Source: Rhodocyclales bacterium GT-UBC
GTDB taxonomy: Bacteria > Pseudomonadota > Gammaproteobacteria > Burkholderiales > Rhodocyclaceae
Assembly (NCBI GenBank): GCA_003583745.1
Contig: QXPY01000010.1
Span: 124,001 to 188,000, forward strand
Direction: 5' to 3'
DNA: 64,000 nucleotides
Below, one piece after another: positions 26,721 to 35,609 of the stretch. Position 1 is the first letter of the stretch; each line of letters opens with the position of its first letter. Position numbers and translations under genes: made by a program. Under the pieces are notes generated by a model. That model was not told the origin of the DNA and did no database searches. It worked only from the letters and a program-made list of their open reading frames with translations.

Positions 26721-26932
26721 ATTGGCAAGCAGTTGGATAGTTATTTTTCGTTCTTGTGCCGTCTATGATAAACAGCCACTTAACGGTACGGCGCACCAGC
26801 GCAAGCCGAAGGGAAATGCCGCAGACGGTGCGAGGGGGCGGCAGTGTCCTGCCAAAGGACCGTTTACACAAAAAATCTTACACGCCCAGTGCGCCGAGTT
26901 TTTGAAGTTCTGAGGGGGTATATTTTCGTCGA
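26721..26932. other. Non-coding stretch between the XRE operator and the ATPase gene
   Basis: About 210 bases with no supported gene. It contains a GC-rich, structured-looking middle (26790-26870) that could be a leader or small RNA, but I see no definite terminator or promoter. Confidence 0.3.
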
Positions 26933-26951
26933 ATTACGTTGAATTATTTTT
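26933..26951. repeat. 19-bp direct repeat, copy A, at the 3' end of the ATPase gene
   Basis: This copy, ATTACGTTG followed by AATTATTTTT, is identical to 28167-28185. It overlaps the ATPase stop codon. The two copies lie 1234 bases apart and bracket the gene. Confidence 0.8.
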
Positions 26952-28155
26952 CAGTTCGTAATTCCGAACGACTAGCAGATTGTTCTGCAAGGGCCAGATT
27001 TGGTGCTTCGGGATACATCTGCCTCAAATAGTAATCCCGAAGGAGTTCATCATCGAAGGCATAGCTTCCGCGAGCGGACTGCCAGACCAATTCCCTTACC
27101 TGTAGCGCTTTGATTGCGCCCTGTATCGTAGAACTTTTCGGCTCCGATCCAAGCACCTTTTGATAAGCCTCCATGGCCTCGGCTCCGTAAGGTTCGTAAT
27201 TCGGCGTGAGACGGGCGATGGCATCCAATACCGCTTTCTGGGGCGGTGTCAGGCGCGCATAGGAATTTGAGAATTCATCCCAGGCAGCCTGCTGCAATTT
27301 TGAGGCACCTGTGGTGACCATTTCCGCGAGGCCATCCGGCCCCAGGCAATTGGCAACCGCCTCCGAAACGGCCGCTCTGAACTTTTCGGGGCGGCGTCCA
27401 ACCAGTTCGAAGGCCTTTTTCATGGCGTCCAGTGGGAATTGGTGTGCGGTGTTGAACTGTTGGTTGAAGTCTTTCGCGTATGCTTCTACGAACTTGTCGT
27501 CGAGAAGCGGGAAACGCGTGATTTCGGCGCCATAGAAGGCTTGTTTCCGGTTTGCGACCATGAACGTCAGTTTGTCCCTGCTGGATCCTGTCATCACGAG
27601 AAGCAACCGTATTCCCTTCCCGGCTTCTTGGTTGAGTTCGTCGCGCGCGGCTTTGAGCGCAAAGAGGGCTTTATCCCCTTCTGGCGTCGTCAGGGCGTGC
27701 TGTGCTTCGTCGATGACCAGCATGATCGGTTTCAGCAATTTCTCCCAAAGCTTTTTGAGTGCTGCACCGATGGTGATTCCGCCTTGGCTCTTGCCGTCGC
27801 CGATGTCGATCGTTGTGCCGGCGGCCCCCACTTTGGAGATTCCTATCGCCCGCAATGCCCGTTTGGCCACCGGAGCGTGTTTGTCGAGCTCGGCAGCAAT
27901 AGCTTCCGCTATGAGTTCGGCAGGGTTGCGGGTCTTGTCTGCCCAGAGGTCGACGTAGATCGGAAGCCAATCCAGGTTTTCCGCTTCGGGAACGAGGTCT
28001 TGGCGGAGAAAGGTCGATTTTCCCGTCCGCCGCGGGGCCGCGAGAAACAGGCCGCTTGTTGCGTTGTTGACAGGGCTACGGCCCGAGAGAATTCGGCAAT
28101 ATTCCTCGGCCAGTTCCTTGCGGTGGTAGATGAATTGCGAGTTCAGGATGGTCAT
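26944..28155 (-). CDS. AAA/STAND-like ATPase with C-terminal winged helix
   Basis: This is a 403-residue protein. FLAAPRRTGKSTFLRQDL is the Walker A motif (about 37-54) and KPIMLVIDEAQHAL the Walker B (about 141-154), followed by a sensor-like LLLVMTGSSRDKL. The C-terminal 100 residues look like a winged helix (LTPPQKAVLDAIARLTPNYE). It resembles ATPases of the AAA/STAND group that act as switches in defence or DNA transactions. GGGAG precedes the ATG. It stands alone, flanked by 19-bp direct repeats, just before attachment copy 2. Confidence 0.75.
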   Translation of the reverse strand: MTILNSQFIYHRKELAEEYCRILSGRSPVNNATSGLFLAAPRRTGKSTFLRQDLVPEAENLDWLPIYVDLWADKTRNPAELIAEAIAAELDKHAPVAKRALRAIGISKVGAAGTTIDIGDGKSQGGITIGAALKKLWEKLLKPIMLVIDEAQHALTTPEGDKALFALKAARDELNQEAGKGIRLLLVMTGSSRDKLTFMVANRKQAFYGAEITRFPLLDDKFVEAYAKDFNQQFNTAHQFPLDAMKKAFELVGRRPEKFRAAVSEAVANCLGPDGLAEMVTTGASKLQQAAWDEFSNSYARLTPPQKAVLDAIARLTPNYEPYGAEAMEAYQKVLGSEPKSSTIQGAIKALQVRELVWQSARGSYAFDDELLRDYYLRQMYPEAPNLALAEQSASRSELRTEK

Positions 28156-28166
28156 TGGAACTCCCG

Positions 28167-28197
28167 ATTACGTTGAATTATTTTTGGCAACGTAATT
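28167..28197. promoter_or_regulatory. Palindrome upstream of the ATPase gene, containing repeat copy B
   Basis: ATTACGTTG and CAACGTAAT form 9-bp perfect arms around a 13-base AT-rich centre. The left 19 bases are the direct-repeat copy identical to 26933-26951. Its place just upstream of the ribosome site suggests an operator, possibly overlapping the promoter. The XRE half-site AATTTACCAT overlaps its right end. Confidence 0.6.
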
Positions 28198-28607
28198 TAC
28201 CATGCTAAAAATAATTGTTCGCAAAAATCCAAACAGAATCCGTGGAAGGCTCCGTATTTTCAGCTTGGCAGGTCGTTTGTTGTGCAGAAAACCTCAAGCT
28301 AACCTATTGTTTCATAATGTCCTGAATTGACCCGTTTTGCCGTGCTCGTGACATCATGAAAAACGTGCTCAAACCCGCATGGTTGAGCCCAAAAAGGTGA
28401 TCCGTCCACCTGTACATGGTGTGTACTGTGCATTAGCCGCCTAGGCCCGTATTTAAGGGCTTTCCGGGACGGTCTACAAAATTCCTGCAATATTCGTATC
28501 AAATCGAGGCGGTTTTGACCTCGATCCTTTCATCGCTGCGCACGTCCCGATTGACCGCAGTCATGTTGGGTGAATTGTGGCCGAGGAGACCGGGCAGAAG
28601 ACAATTA
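28198..28607. other. Module junction region around attachment copy 2
   Basis: About 410 bases without a supported gene. It holds the upstream region of the ATPase gene, a single TGCAGAAAA at 28283-28291 matching the repeats at 1143, and attachment copy 2 at 28415. To the right, up to the PIN-like gene, I see nothing definite. Confidence 0.5.
28415..28437 (+). repeat. Attachment site copy 2, boundary between modules I and II
   Basis: These 23 bases are identical to 1095-1117 in the hydrogenase gene. The copy still encodes MVCTVH-stop, but the upstream frame is closed by stop codons, so this is not an intact gene end. It is best read as the right end of module I and left end of module II. Confidence 0.72.
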
Positions 28608-29228
28608 TTATTCGATGGGGAGAATGAGATCGGCGTTGGCCAACAATGGAAGCACTTCTCGAGTGCTAGAACTCAGACATTGGCGTGCATGCTCAAAGTT
28701 GCGGTTGGCGCCAAATGCCATATCGATCACTTTGTCCTCAATCGCACGAGCGCTCATTGTTTCATCTATTTCAGCGAATCCGAATTGCTCAATCAGCAGT
28801 AGAAGGGCACTTTCCAAGGTGTAGACCGAGCCTTTCAGCCGATCAAACACATCTTGCAATTGCTGCTCGTGAGCCAATAGGGTCCTGAGTGCTCTTCGGT
28901 CGCCGGTTATCAATCTGGTGGGGTGTTGTGCTTCACATAGCGCTGCGAACAGAACGCCTTCCCCTCCGTCAATTCCAGGTATTTCTGAAAGCCGATCGAG
29001 AAGTGCAAGATCTTGTACTTCCGCTGCTATCTCGACATTGCCCAGCCAATTGCATAGGGTAGCCACCCTACCTTGGTCTTTAATCTTCTTCTTGGCCTGC
29101 TGAGGGAGGGAGAATCGCGTTGCAGGAGCAATCCGAATCTCTGGTTGATCAAGTGCAATCAGGAAGCGATCAAGCAGGGAGCACCCCGCCAGTTTGATCA
29201 GAATGTCGTTATCGGCAAAAACCAGCAA
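28608..29228 (-). CDS. PIN-like nuclease-fold protein
   Basis: This is a 206-residue protein. MLVFADNDILIKLAGCSLLD, then GIDGGEGVLFAAL near 86-98 and RLITGDRRALRTLL near 104-117, supply the acidic residues of a PIN-like RNase fold. It lies 3 bases after an ImmA-like gene, and the two form a probable toxin-antitoxin-style or defence pair. These are the only genes of module II. Activity is inferred from the fold pattern. Confidence 0.72.
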   Translation of the reverse strand: MLVFADNDILIKLAGCSLLDRFLIALDQPEIRIAPATRFSLPQQAKKKIKDQGRVATLCNWLGNVEIAAEVQDLALLDRLSEIPGIDGGEGVLFAALCEAQHPTRLITGDRRALRTLLAHEQQLQDVFDRLKGSVYTLESALLLLIEQFGFAEIDETMSARAIEDKVIDMAFGANRNFEHARQCLSSSTREVLPLLANADLILPIE

Positions 29229-29231
29229 CGA

Positions 29232-30230
29232 CTACATTCCAGTCAATTTTCTGAGGACAGCTGCCTCATCATCTGACAGGCCTTCCCAGTTCAACTGACG
29301 CTCCAGCATCGTGGTGCAAACCGAGATATCGTCTGGCCGATTTTTGACCAACGCCAGTAGGGCTGCTCCACCAAGTTTGAAATTCTTGCAGCAGTGAGCG
29401 GTGGCAAGTGCGATATGCATTGGATCAATGCGGCGCGAAGAAGCCATGGACATTGATGCCAGTGCGAGATCAGTCCCTTTCCTCGGAATAGAGGCACTTT
29501 CAGGCAAGCCTTTAAAAGCGGGCTCGCCAGTGAGCACAGTGAATCCGTAGCGATTTGCCGCTACTTCATCTTCCTGCTCGTCCGCAGCATCAATTTCGGT
29601 ATCAATCGCCCACGCACCATCTTCGTCAACGTGCCCTTCTGCGATATGGCCGAGCTCGTGGGCCAAGTGAAAAAGCATGTATCCGTGCGGGCGTTTGCTG
29701 GTAAGAACAATCGCCGGCCTTCCTCCCACGGAAACCGCGAGGCCATCCATTTTCTTTGCGCCGGTGGGAAGGTGGCTCAGATGCAAAACGGGGATTCCGA
29801 TCTGCCAGCAATATTGCAGTAAGGTCGAAAAATCAATCCAACGCTGGTCAGGATTGCAGAGAAGCGATCGACGCAACTCTGCTGCTGCATCGGGTTTGAC
29901 GTAATCGTTCGGCATGGCTTGAACTGCGAGCTTCGCGGCAGTCATGGCCAAAGAACACGCCTGATCAAGGTCGGCAACTTCCGAGCATTGATTACGTTTG
30001 AATCGTCTTGCACTAAACCTAAACTCAGGCGCCAGATCTTCTGACAGCAGGGTAGATGGCCGAATGTTGAACAACTTTGCCAGCAACATCCCTGCTTCTT
30101 GGTAACCCGAAGCAGTATTTGCAATGGAATCATCCCACCAGTCGGGCAAGATGCCTTTTACAAACTGGCGAGTGAATCCCTGTTGCTTGAGCTTTGCGTA
30201 GAGGGGAGTCATGGAATGAAGTGCAGTCAT
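29232..30230 (-). CDS. ImmA/IrrE-like metallopeptidase, partner of the PIN-like protein
   Basis: This is a 332-residue protein. An N-terminal helical region (about 1-60: YAKLKQQGFTRQFVKGILPD) looks like a helix-turn-helix-type domain. FHLAHELGHIAEGHVDEDGA carries the HExxH zinc motif (about residue 192), and DEQEDEVAANRYGF supplies the third ligand. GGAAAGGAG precedes the chosen ATG; the longer frame to 30308 is not supported. It is translationally close to the PIN-like gene and may sense or neutralise it. Confidence 0.8.
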   Translation of the reverse strand: MTALHSMTPLYAKLKQQGFTRQFVKGILPDWWDDSIANTASGYQEAGMLLAKLFNIRPSTLLSEDLAPEFRFSARRFKRNQCSEVADLDQACSLAMTAAKLAVQAMPNDYVKPDAAAELRRSLLCNPDQRWIDFSTLLQYCWQIGIPVLHLSHLPTGAKKMDGLAVSVGGRPAIVLTSKRPHGYMLFHLAHELGHIAEGHVDEDGAWAIDTEIDAADEQEDEVAANRYGFTVLTGEPAFKGLPESASIPRKGTDLALASMSMASSRRIDPMHIALATAHCCKNFKLGGAALLALVKNRPDDISVCTTMLERQLNWEGLSDDEAAVLRKLTGM

Positions 30231-30650
30231 GATCTTCTCCTTTCCGTCGTTTGGCCCTAAATGGCAACGAGCAGCACCGTGCGGTGGGCCAAGTTGCCTC
30301 AATATCACCTAGTAATTCTATAGACTACTATGGCTTTTGTCAGTAAATTCATAGCAGTGCGTTCGGTTGTTGCCAAAATTTTCAGCACGTTTGCGTTTGC
30401 AAAATCACTTTGTAAGTGTCTGGTTGTAGGCGTTTGCAATAGTTCGTTTTTGGGTGCTGTTTAAGCGCAGATTTATATTTCGACAGCGAAAAGTCGTAAT
30501 TTATGCGCTGCACATGGTGTGCACGGTGCATTAGTCTAATTTTGCGTTCGAAATGTTAGAGAGCTCGCCGTTAAGCTGATCCAGTTCATTTGGAATCAAA
30601 ACCACGTAGTCTAGCCGGCTGGGCGTTTGGCGGGAGGTGCGGTGGTTGTC
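30231..30650. other. Non-coding junction with attachment copy 3
   Basis: About 420 bases, AT-rich on its left side, with no gene I can support. It holds the promoter region of the ImmA-like gene and attachment copy 3 at 30513. GC content returns to backbone level beyond about 30600. Confidence 0.5.
30513..30534 (+). repeat. Attachment site copy 3 (attR), right end of the island
   Basis: 20 of 22 bases match copies 1 and 2, and both differences are silent: the copy still encodes MVCTVH-stop. Its codons (TGC ACG) are the more GC-rich versions, as expected of the native hydrogenase gene end. It therefore probably carries the original chromosomal 3' end displaced by integration. Confidence 0.68.
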
Positions 30651-33600
30651 TCAGGTTCGGTTGTGCGTCAGCCACATCTCGAACTCTTCAGCCGGCATCG
30701 GGCGGCTGATCAGGTAGCCTTGGGCTTCGTCACAGCCTTCGATGTCGAGCCAGGCTTGCTGTTCGGCGTTTTCGATACCTTCGGCGATGACCTTGAAGCC
30801 CAGGCTGTGGGCCATGGCGATGATGGCGCGGGTGATGGCAGTGTCGTGGGTGTTGCCGGGCAGGTCGCGGATGAAGGCGCGGTCGATCTTCAGGCTGTCG
30901 ATCGGTAGTTCCTTGAGGTAGGAGAGCGAGGAGTAGCCGGTGCCGAAGTCGTCGATCGCCGTGGTGATGCCGATCGACTGGATCTTGAGCAATACGTCGC
31001 GTACCGTTTCCGAGTTCGCCATGATCACGCTTTCGGTGATTTCGATTTCCAGGCAATCGGCCGGTAGCTCGTGTTCCTTGAGGCTCTTCTGTAAAAGTGC
31101 GACGAAATTGCCGCGTTCGAGTTGCGGGGTGGCCACATTGACAGCCAGCCTGCCAAAGACGAGTCCGGCATCGCGCCAGCGGCGGGCAGAGGCGCAGACT
31201 CCAGCCAGTACCTGTTCGCCGAGCGGCAGGATCAGGCCGGTGCGTTCGGCCAGCGGAATGAACTCGCAGGGCGGGACCAGTCCGTGTTCCGGACTGCGCC
31301 AGCGAACCAGGGCTTCGGCACCGGTTACCCGGCGGCTTTTCAGGTTGATTTGCGGCTGGAACCAGACCTCGAACTCGCGTTGTTCGATGGCCCGGCGCAG
31401 GGCTGCTTCCCGTTGCAGGCGTTCCTGCGCGACTTGCGTCATGGTGGCCTGGTAGAACTGGTAGGTGTTGCGCCCGGCCTCCTTGGCGCCGTACATCGCG
31501 GCGTCGGCGTTGCGTACCAGTTCGATGGGGGTCTTGCCGTCGGCCGGATAGATGGCGATGCCGATGCTGGTGCTGATCAGGGCGCTGGTGCTGTCGAGTT
31601 GGAAGGGGTGTTCGATGCTGCACAGCACTTTGCGGACAACCTGGATGGCATCGGAACCATGGTTGATGTTGTCGAGGATGAGCGCGAATTCGTCGCCGCC
31701 GAGGCGGGCGACGGTATCTTCGACCCGGATGCAGTCATGCAGACGTTCGGCTACCCTGATCAGCAGTTCGTCGCCAACCGGGTGGCCCAGGCTGTCATTG
31801 ACCGTCTTGAATCCGTCGAGATCGAGCAGCAGCAAGGCGACCTGATGGCCGTAGCGGTCGGCTCGGTCGATGGCATGGGCGAGTCGGTCCTGGAACAGGA
31901 CGCGGTTCGGGAGGTTGGTCAGCGGATCGAAATGAGCCAGGCGTTCGAGCTTTTCCTGGGAGTGCTTGATGGAGGAAATGTCGGAAAAAACGCCGACATA
32001 GTGCGTTATCTGGCCGTTATTGTCGCGGATGGTGCTGATCGCCAACCATTCCGGGAAGACCTCGCCGTTTTTGCGGCGATTCCAGATTTCGCCTTGCCAG
32101 ACATCAGCTTCGCATAGCGACTTCCAGATGGTTTGATAGAACTCCGGAGATTGGCGCTCCGAACGCAGCATGCGCGGATTGTTGCCGATCGCTTCCTCCG
32201 CACTGAAACCGGTAATTTCGGTAAATGCCCGATTGACCGAGACGATGGTGCCGCCGGCATCGGTTATCAGTACGCCTTCAGCAGTCGTGGTCAGCACGGC
32301 GGCGGCCAGTTTGAGTTGTTCTTCGTGGCGCCGGCGTTCGCTGATGTCGGTCGAAATGCTGATGACACCCTGGGTCGCGCCGTTGTCGAAGATGGGGCAT
32401 TTCACGGTGAGGAAGTGCCGCGTTTCGCTGGCCAATACGATGTCCTCCTCGAACGAGCCGCGCTTGCCGCTGGCCAGCACGATGCGATCGTTGGCGTCCT
32501 GCTTTTCGGCGCTTGCCCGCTCCATGAAGTCGGCGCGACGCAAGCCCAGCATCCTGTCGCGCTGCAGTCCGAGTTCCTCCTCGAATTGATGGTTGCAAAG
32601 GATGAGCCGTTCATTCTTGTCAAAGACGCAAATGATTGCCCCAGCACTCTCGAACAGGCCTTGCAGCAGATTTTTGCTGGCACGGAGCTCGTCTTCGGCC
32701 TTTTTTCGCTCCGAAATGTCGCGGGCGACGGCGTAAGCCGATTGCTGCCCCTGCATCGTAATGGCGAGCAGGGTGACTTCGGCGAGAAAAGGGGTGCCAT
32801 CGGCATGCAGATGAACCCATTCGAAGCGATGTACGCCGTTTTGCATCGCGGTATCCAGCATGAATTGGGCTTTTTGCGACGAAAGCTGCCCGTCGGGTTG
32901 ATATTCCGGCGAGTGCTTGGCAGGGTGCTGCGGACCTTGTAGCGAGGTGCCGAAGAGTGCGGTGGTTGCTTTGTTGGCGGCAACGACTTCTTCGCCGTGA
33001 AGGATCCAGGCTGGGTCGGGTGAGGACTCGAAGAGGAAGCGGAAGCGCGCTTCTTCTTCACGGAGCGCCTGTTCGGCCTTCCGTCGTTCAGAGGCTTCGC
33101 GCTCCAGAATTGCGTTGCGCAGCCTCGCTTGGTGGATGTTGACCGAACGCAAGCCGGCGACCAGGGTAATCAGCAGGCTGAAAGCAAGGCCGATCTGGAA
33201 ATAGGGCGAATGGTGGATGCTTCCGGTCCGCCAGCCCTCGTACGGTATGGCGCCCATTTGCCACGAGCCGCCGGGAACCTGGATGCTCATCAGCACCGGC
33301 GAGGCAGAGAATACCGCGGGGTCGCCTTCGATCATCTCGCCCTCCTCGCCTTTGGCGTCCTTGCCCCGTATGGCGACTTGCACCAGCGTCGACAGCGGCG
33401 TGCCGTCGGGCTGCAGCAGGCTGTCGACATAGGCGACGACCGAGGCGGTTCCCCAATAGCGGAGTTTCCCTCGCTCGGCTTGTTGTTGGGTGAAGATCGG
33501 TGTCCGGTTGATCAGGGCGCGGCCGCCCTGAACCAGGTTGACCGGCCCGGCCAGGATGGAGCTTTGACGCTCGCGGGCCAGTTGCACGGTCCGGTATTGT

Positions 33601-33992
33601 TCCGGGTTGCTGGCGAAATTAAAGCCGATGGCGCGCTGATTGGGCGATAGCGGATAAACCAGGCGCACGATGTCGTCCGGAGCGACCGTGATATTGCGAA
33701 CGCTCGGATTTTTTTCAATCGCCAGTTGCGCCATCGCGTTGAATTGTTCGGACGAGATGCCGCCTTGTACGGAAATCAGGTGAACCAGGCCGTCGGTCGA
33801 GTTGAATGTTGCCTTGATGGCCCCTTCGACGCGGGCTCGGGTCAGGGCCAGTTCGCTTAGAACGCGGCTGCGTTCTTCGGTAACCTGGCGGTCGATATCG
33901 AGGGAGCCAACGACAAGACTGGCCAGTCCGCCCAGCAGGAAGACGATGAAACTCGAAACGAAAGGGATGCCGGTCTGGCGGATGTTGAACAA
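30651..33992 (-). CDS. CHASE-PAS-GGDEF-EAL cyclic-di-GMP enzyme
   Basis: This is a 1113-residue membrane protein. It has a first membrane helix, a periplasmic CHASE-type sensor, a second helix at about 260, several PAS domains, a GGDEF domain and an EAL domain. The diguanylate-cyclase site reads LGGDEFAL, near residue 780. The phosphodiesterase part has EALVRW, and DDFGTGYSSL in the metal-binding loop. It probably tunes cyclic-di-GMP in response to an external and a redox or small-molecule signal. The start used is a TTG preceded by GGGAGCAAGG; the frame is open to 34067. Confidence 0.88.
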   Translation of the reverse strand: MFNIRQTGIPFVSSFIVFLLGGLASLVVGSLDIDRQVTEERSRVLSELALTRARVEGAIKATFNSTDGLVHLISVQGGISSEQFNAMAQLAIEKNPSVRNITVAPDDIVRLVYPLSPNQRAIGFNFASNPEQYRTVQLARERQSSILAGPVNLVQGGRALINRTPIFTQQQAERGKLRYWGTASVVAYVDSLLQPDGTPLSTLVQVAIRGKDAKGEEGEMIEGDPAVFSASPVLMSIQVPGGSWQMGAIPYEGWRTGSIHHSPYFQIGLAFSLLITLVAGLRSVNIHQARLRNAILEREASERRKAEQALREEEARFRFLFESSPDPAWILHGEEVVAANKATTALFGTSLQGPQHPAKHSPEYQPDGQLSSQKAQFMLDTAMQNGVHRFEWVHLHADGTPFLAEVTLLAITMQGQQSAYAVARDISERKKAEDELRASKNLLQGLFESAGAIICVFDKNERLILCNHQFEEELGLQRDRMLGLRRADFMERASAEKQDANDRIVLASGKRGSFEEDIVLASETRHFLTVKCPIFDNGATQGVISISTDISERRRHEEQLKLAAAVLTTTAEGVLITDAGGTIVSVNRAFTEITGFSAEEAIGNNPRMLRSERQSPEFYQTIWKSLCEADVWQGEIWNRRKNGEVFPEWLAISTIRDNNGQITHYVGVFSDISSIKHSQEKLERLAHFDPLTNLPNRVLFQDRLAHAIDRADRYGHQVALLLLDLDGFKTVNDSLGHPVGDELLIRVAERLHDCIRVEDTVARLGGDEFALILDNINHGSDAIQVVRKVLCSIEHPFQLDSTSALISTSIGIAIYPADGKTPIELVRNADAAMYGAKEAGRNTYQFYQATMTQVAQERLQREAALRRAIEQREFEVWFQPQINLKSRRVTGAEALVRWRSPEHGLVPPCEFIPLAERTGLILPLGEQVLAGVCASARRWRDAGLVFGRLAVNVATPQLERGNFVALLQKSLKEHELPADCLEIEITESVIMANSETVRDVLLKIQSIGITTAIDDFGTGYSSLSYLKELPIDSLKIDRAFIRDLPGNTHDTAITRAIIAMAHSLGFKVIAEGIENAEQQAWLDIEGCDEAQGYLISRPMPAEEFEMWLTHNRT

Positions 33993-34130
33993 CCTTGCTC
34001 CCTGCGTGGTGTGGGCGAGGACTCCGCCGGGGAGGGGGCCCCGGCAATCTATTACTAAAGTTAGCAATAAACCGTTCGCAGGTAAATTCGTATATTGCCT
34101 AGTTCTGCCGGAAACGAGCCGCTTTCATGT

Positions 34131-34526
34131 CTATTTTTCGTCAAACAGGCGTTGTTGGGCCATTTCGAACAGGATGCGCTCCTCAAAGCGGACATGTTCT
34201 TCAAGCAGGGTCGCGAAGGCCTGCAGGGTGGGGCGATCGGCGGTTTGGCCCAGAAGCTTGACCAGCCTGCGTAGTTCGACGTGCTCGGCCAGGGTCCGGT
34301 TTACCAGCCTGGATTCGCCCGCAGCGGAAAGAGCCGGCAACAGATCGCCTTCCTCGGCCAGGAAGTGGGGGTTCAGTTCGTGCGGGAAAAGTCTGCAAAT
34401 GGTTTCGGCGCAGGCGGCAATTTCGTTCTGAGTGGCCTGCGCGATGGCGAGCCGGGCCTGACGACAGAGCTTGAGCGCCGTGTGATGTTCGCGGGAAAGC
34501 TGCTGCAGTGCTGGATGGCGTTTCAT
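34131..34526 (-). CDS. Hemerythrin-like domain protein
   Basis: This is a 131-residue helical protein. HHTALKLCR, ELNPHFLAEE, LAEHVELRRL and LEEHVRFEERILF carry the His/Glu ligands of a diiron hemerythrin fold. Such proteins bind oxygen or nitric oxide or repair iron centres. Its ATG overlaps the stop of the NnrS-like gene (ATGA), so it is the last gene of the operon led by ccoG. The operon lies downstream of an NsrR-type site, which fits a nitrosative-stress role. Confidence 0.85.
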   Translation of the reverse strand: MKRHPALQQLSREHHTALKLCRQARLAIAQATQNEIAACAETICRLFPHELNPHFLAEEGDLLPALSAAGESRLVNRTLAEHVELRRLVKLLGQTADRPTLQAFATLLEEHVRFEERILFEMAQQRLFDEK

Positions 34527-35608
34527 GGCGCGTTTCGTTCCGGGTTGCGACGGATGAGCATCAGTAGTGTGGCGACGAAACTGAGCAAGACCAGCCCATT
34601 GAACAAGCCGCCCCATTGGCGCAGTGCATCGTGCCCGCCAAGGCCGCCGAGAATGCGTAGTCCCAGGCTTATGTGAAGGAGGATGAGCGGAATATAAAGA
34701 CTGGCATGAAATGGAATGCGGATGCGCGTGACTGCCGGGAAAATGACCGGAGCGTGGCCGAAGACCATCGCGAAGACAAAACCGAGGCCAATGCAGTGCA
34801 ATGCGGCATCGCGCCAGGTGTGGCCGTTCTGGAGCCCGCCGGCCAGACCGATCAGGCCGGCGGCGGCCAACCACGCATAGCCAGAAAGTAGACAGAGGGC
34901 GATAAAGCGCGGCAGGCCCTGCAGTCGGGCATTGCGGCGGGCGATATCGTAGCGCAGCAGCCACAGGGCGAGTGCGAACAGTGCAGCGGCAAACAGTTGC
35001 AGGCCGAGGTGCTCGTCCTGGCTGCTGATCACGTTGGCGGCCAATAGCGCAGCCGTGATTGCCATGAAGCTCAGGCGGGCTCGTGGCGGGGTTGGCAAAA
35101 AGCGGGTCAGTTCGAGACGTTCGCCGGCGATGGTCAAGACCAGGAAGGACAGCCACCAGGGAAGGGCGCGCAGCAGGTGGGTGTCGAGGAGCCAGTACAG
35201 GTTGCCGCCCAGCCAGCAGGCGACGGCGATGGCAAGGGTAACGGTAAATAGGGCAGCCTGTCGTCGCATGATCACCGCGCTGGCGACCAGCATGATGCCG
35301 GCGGCGACCAGGCAGAGGATTTGCGGGACGAGCGGGTTGCCGCCGGCGAGCAGGACCAGACCGGCGCTGCCGGCGCAGGCCGGGGCGAGATAGGCCCAGG
35401 AACGGCCGAGGGCGACGGCGCGTTCCAGGCTGATCACGGTACCGAAGAAGGCTGAGATCATCAGTGCCCCGTGCCAGCCGGCGGCGCTCGCAGCTGGGAG
35501 TGGCCAGCCCAGACGGGTCAGGCCGGCCAGGCTGCCGCCGACCAGGGAGAGCATGCCAAAGAGGAGTAGCGGCAGGCGCCCGGCAGGCGGGAGGTCGCGG
35601 TTCAGCAT
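34523..35608 (-). CDS. NnrS-like multi-pass membrane protein
   Basis: This is a 361-residue protein made almost wholly of membrane helices. It carries FVFAMVFGHAPVIFPAVTRI and ILLHISLGLRILGG, His-containing helix patterns resembling NnrS-type haem proteins linked to nitric oxide tolerance. It starts 1 base after the DUF59 gene and overlaps the hemerythrin gene by 4 bases. The family call is by resemblance and could be a related but distinct subfamily. Confidence 0.7.
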   Translation of the reverse strand: MLNRDLPPAGRLPLLLFGMLSLVGGSLAGLTRLGWPLPAASAAGWHGALMISAFFGTVISLERAVALGRSWAYLAPACAGSAGLVLLAGGNPLVPQILCLVAAGIMLVASAVIMRRQAALFTVTLAIAVACWLGGNLYWLLDTHLLRALPWWLSFLVLTIAGERLELTRFLPTPPRARLSFMAITAALLAANVISSQDEHLGLQLFAAALFALALWLLRYDIARRNARLQGLPRFIALCLLSGYAWLAAAGLIGLAGGLQNGHTWRDAALHCIGLGFVFAMVFGHAPVIFPAVTRIRIPFHASLYIPLILLHISLGLRILGGLGGHDALRQWGGLFNGLVLLSFVATLLMLIRRNPERNAP

Positions 35609-35609
35609 T

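Noticed and set aside
26780-26880. GC-rich structured stretch as a small RNA
   Set aside because: No promoter or terminator pair is visible, so it cannot be claimed.
1095-30534. Reading the island as a hupL-type programmed-excision element like those of cyanobacteria
   Set aside because: The hydrogenase gene is not interrupted here; its 3' end is restored by the element, and the integrase is lambda-like.
34131-35156. Longer start for the hemerythrin gene reaching 35156
   Set aside because: The upstream part is a shadow of the NnrS-like gene; the ATG at 34526 overlapping the stop codon is the natural start.
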